Shown here: positions 61,661 to 64,000 of the stretch, piece by piece | How the letters are laid out: each line of letters begins with the position of its first letter | Position numbering within the stretch: position 1 is the stretch's first letter | Origin: JBCCBV01 sp039033855 | GTDB taxonomy: Bacteria; Planctomycetota; Phycisphaerae; Phycisphaerales; Phycisphaeraceae | Assembly (NCBI GenBank): GCA_039033855.1 | Contig: JBCCBV010000002.1 | Location: 1 to 64,000 of the forward strand | Length of the DNA: 64,000 nt | Direction: 5' to 3' | Translations under genes and position numbers: made by a program | The notes under the pieces: model-generated | What the model saw: the letters and a program-made list of their open reading frames with translations, nothing else | Told to the model about the DNA's origin: nothing | Databases searched by the model: none

Positions 61661-63643
61661 ATGCCAATCCTGGGTTTGCCACTTTTATTGGCGGGGTTGG
61701 CGGCGCTGCCCATGGTGGCGGGCATCTATTGGCTGCGCACGCGTCACCGCCGGCAAGATGTGTCCGCCCTGTTCCTCTGGCAGTCCGCGGTCAAAGCCCA
61801 GGGCGGCGGGCGCAAGAAGAGTCGGCTGCAAACGCCGGTAACGCTTTTCCTTGAGCTGCTAATCATCTTGCTGCTGGTGCTCGCTGCGACCACGCCGCGT
61901 GTGCTCCGCGCGGGGCAGACCGCTTCGGTCGTCGTTGTGCTCGACGATTCGTACTCCATGCTGGCCGTTGATCTCGAAGGCACAACCGCGCGACAGCGCG
62001 CGATTGAAGCGTTACGTGACCAACTCGATGGGTTGCCCAGCTATCGCGCGCAGCTGATTACCGCTGGCTCAAACCCGCAACGGCTAGGTCAGCCCGCATC
62101 GAGCTGGCCAGAGGTGCAAGCCCTGCTAGAAGGCTGGCGTTGCCGGGCTTCGAGGGCGGACCTTCGTAGCGGTTTGACCTTGGCCAACGAAATCGGCGGG
62201 CCACGCAGCCGCCTGCTTGTGCTAACCGATCACACGAACCCCGAACTGGCGGATGGCGTCGTCCCACAAGCCGCCGAGGGGCAAGCGCAGGCTGGCGACG
62301 CCGTGTCGGACGGCTCCGGCTGGGGCCGGCTCCGGTGGGTCGCCGTGGGAGTGCGCGGCGATAACGTCGCGATCACCAATGCGGTTCGGTCGCACGATCC
62401 CGCGCGGGGAGACACTATTTTGGTTGAGCTTGTCAATCAGGGCGACGTGGCCGTCTCTACCGATCTGGTGTTGTCCGCGGGCACCTCCGAGGAAGACTTC
62501 GCGTCGGGCCCTGAAGCATCGCCGGTCGGCGAGGACCTGGAAATGCTTCGTCGCCAGACTATTCAACTTGCCCCGAAACAGACCCGGCGGGTTTGGCTTC
62601 GGCCGGAACAATGCGCAGATCGGGTCGTGGTGATCTCGATTGCAGACGACACCCTCACCCCAGACAACCGTGTCGTGTTGATGCCGGCTCAAGCAGAACC
62701 GCTTGGCGTATCGATACAGATCGAAGATGAAACGCTCCGACGTTCTGTCGTGCAAGCCGTTGAAGCTTCAAGACGCGCGCGGATCGTTGGTCCAGGGGCC
62801 AGCCTGCGCTTCACCGATCGGTTCGTTGAACCCGCCCCAGAGTCAAACGGTTCGGCATGGACGGTCCACTTCGATCGAGGAAGGCCAACAGAGCGCGACG
62901 CAGACCCCCAGGCGTTTCTCGGCCCATTTGTGATCGACCACGAGCACGCCGTGGCCGAGGGCCTGTCGCTCAACGGCTTGGTGTGGTCAATTGCCGGCGA
63001 GGTTTCCAACGACGTTCGCGCTGAAACACGCGACTCCGATCGCGAGCGACCAATCGTTGCCGCGGGCAATCAAACCCTCCTGAGCGAGCGCACGCTGCCC
63101 GATAGTCGACGACATCTCACCTGGCGGCTTTGGCCCGAGCGGTCCACGCTGATGCGATCGCCCGCGTTTCCGGTCCTGATCTGGAACACGATCGAATGGC
63201 GTCGCTCGCCGCTTCCAGGTATTTCGCCACCCAATGCTCGACCCGGCGTCCCGATTTCGATCATAACCATGGCAAGTCGCGACGAGGTGCAGGTACGCCG
63301 GGTGGATCCGATCGATTCCATCGATGCACAGAACACGGAAGCCAGCGCTATAGCTGCGGTCGATCGACTAGCTGTTTTTACCCCCCCGGCCGCCGGTGTA
63401 TATGAGGTTCTAACGGCCGATTCGCGTTACCGCTTGGCCGTAAACGCAGGCTCCGCAACGGAGTCTGATCTAAGCGATGCAACGACCGAGTCCTCCGGCC
63501 AATGGGTCGACGCGCTCGCGCTGGAGCGCGAGTATCGCAGCCTGTCATGGCTGCTGGGCCTATTGGCGCTCGGGACGATCGGTGCGCACGCGTTGTGGCT
63601 AGGCCGGGGCAAAACACGACTGGCAAAGGGGGCGTCGCCATGA
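61661..63643 (+). CDS. BatA-like membrane protein with VWA domain
   Basis: A 660-residue protein with N-terminal BatA-type helices (PILGLPLLLAGLAALPMVAGIYWLRTR and, near 60-77, VTLFLELLIILLLVLAATTP). A VWA domain with the MIDAS motif DDSYS (ASVVVVLDDSYSMLA) is followed by a large extracytoplasmic region and one C-terminal membrane helix (LLGLLALGTIGAHALWLG). The N-terminal helical unit is a diagnostic BatA/DUF58-partner feature. Coupled to the next gene (ATGA). Confidence 0.85.
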   Translation: MPILGLPLLLAGLAALPMVAGIYWLRTRHRRQDVSALFLWQSAVKAQGGGRKKSRLQTPVTLFLELLIILLLVLAATTPRVLRAGQTASVVVVLDDSYSMLAVDLEGTTARQRAIEALRDQLDGLPSYRAQLITAGSNPQRLGQPASSWPEVQALLEGWRCRASRADLRSGLTLANEIGGPRSRLLVLTDHTNPELADGVVPQAAEGQAQAGDAVSDGSGWGRLRWVAVGVRGDNVAITNAVRSHDPARGDTILVELVNQGDVAVSTDLVLSAGTSEEDFASGPEASPVGEDLEMLRRQTIQLAPKQTRRVWLRPEQCADRVVVISIADDTLTPDNRVVLMPAQAEPLGVSIQIEDETLRRSVVQAVEASRRARIVGPGASLRFTDRFVEPAPESNGSAWTVHFDRGRPTERDADPQAFLGPFVIDHEHAVAEGLSLNGLVWSIAGEVSNDVRAETRDSDRERPIVAAGNQTLLSERTLPDSRRHLTWRLWPERSTLMRSPAFPVLIWNTIEWRRSPLPGISPPNARPGVPISIITMASRDEVQVRRVDPIDSIDAQNTEASAIAAVDRLAVFTPPAAGVYEVLTADSRYRLAVNAGSATESDLSDATTESSGQWVDALALEREYRSLSWLLGLLALGTIGAHALWLGRGKTRLAKGASP

Positions 63644-64000
63644 CGTTCGCCAGCGCAAACTGGCTGTTGTTGATCGTGCCCTTGGCGTTGCTTTGGTGGC
63701 GGCTGCGTCCGAGCGGGTATTGGCAGCGCGGCCTGAATGGGTGTCTATATAGTTTGGTGGTGCTAGCGATGAGCGAGCCCCGCATGGTCCTGCCGGAGCA
63801 AGCGGGCACCGTGGTGGTGGTCGTTGATCGCAGCGCTTCGATGCCGATCGACGCCGAAGCACGGCAACTGGAAATCCTGGAGTTGCTCCACGCCTCGATG
63901 TCACCAGACGATCGCCTGGCCGTGGTCGCCTTCGGCGAACGCGTGGCGATGGAGCAAGACCCTTCGGTCCGGGCGGTTTCGGAGTTTGCCCAAGCGGTCG
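63640..64000 (+). CDS. VWA-domain membrane protein (truncated by window end)
   Basis: The first 120 codons of a BatA/BatB-like protein. Two hydrophobic helices (LLLIVPLALLWWRL and GCLYSLVVLAM) are followed by a VWA domain beginning VVVVVDRSASMPID (DxSxS MIDAS motif) and LAVVAFGERVAM. The rest lies beyond the right edge. Its ATG overlaps the preceding stop. Confidence 0.85.
   Translation, partial: MTFASANWLLLIVPLALLWWRLRPSGYWQRGLNGCLYSLVVLAMSEPRMVLPEQAGTVVVVVDRSASMPIDAEARQLEILELLHASMSPDDRLAVVAFGERVAMEQDPSVRAVSEFAQAV

Overview
The window is 64 kb of GC-rich chromosomal DNA, almost certainly from a planctomycete of the Phycisphaerae type. Supporting traits are PEP-CTERM proteins with dockerin-like repeats, a type II pseudopilin-like secreted protein, ECF sigma/anti-sigma pairs with very long anti-sigma partners, McsA/McsB, FolE2, sulfatase and MoxR-DUF58-VWA genes, and an IS remnant whose coding tail resembles planctomycete integrase-type elements. 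Taxonomy is inferred from gene content only.

Region 1 (1-37.2 kb) is mostly core genome in short, often translationally coupled operons. It holds a ChlI-like ATPase (cut by the window edge), a CPBP membrane protein with lipB, lpxA, purB, an ECF sigma with a 690-aa anti-sigma-like protein, a RluA pseudouridine synthase, a PduO-type corrinoid adenosyltransferase, folE2, and an MFS-PlsC fusion. It continues with a TIM-barrel isomerase, a methyltransferase, an NfeD protein, tRNA-Arg, the haem A pathway (ctaA-ctaB) with an ABC ATPase, mcsA-mcsB, a STAS protein and gyrA. It ends with a second ECF/membrane-partner pair, ychF, an atypical lactate/malate-type dehydrogenase, comEC and gmhA.

Region 2 (about 37.5-53.7 kb) is an accessory island. 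It starts at tRNA-Ser(CGA), followed by a decayed serine recombinase, and ends at a truncated transposase. Its cargo is a beta-1,4-galactan/arabinogalactan utilisation locus. Two GH53 endo-galactanases (one carrying an extra module, dockerin repeats and PEP-CTERM) would cut the polymer outside. A GPH-type symporter imports fragments, a GH2 beta-galactosidase cleaves them, and a LacI regulator controls the system. I find three copies of a GGAACGTTCC palindrome, each just downstream of a TTGACA/T-N16-TAnnnT promoter. They define a three-promoter regulon: a leftward PEP-CTERM gene, the GH2-GPH-LacI operon, and the PEP-CTERM/pseudopilin/GH53/GH53 operon. A module of about 190 residues occurs three times in this locus (twice as stand-alone PEP-CTERM proteins, once appended to GH53). 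It is the best candidate for something undescribed, possibly a galactan-binding module. A compositionally different sulfatase gene and a fragment of a second GPH symporter sit between two copies of a 33-bp IS-end-like sequence.

Region 3 (53.7-64 kb) is a tightly coupled operon: a membrane protein of unknown function, MoxR ATPase, a large membrane protein, ABC ATPase, ABC-2-like permease, DUF58 protein, BatA-like protein and a VWA protein cut by the window end.
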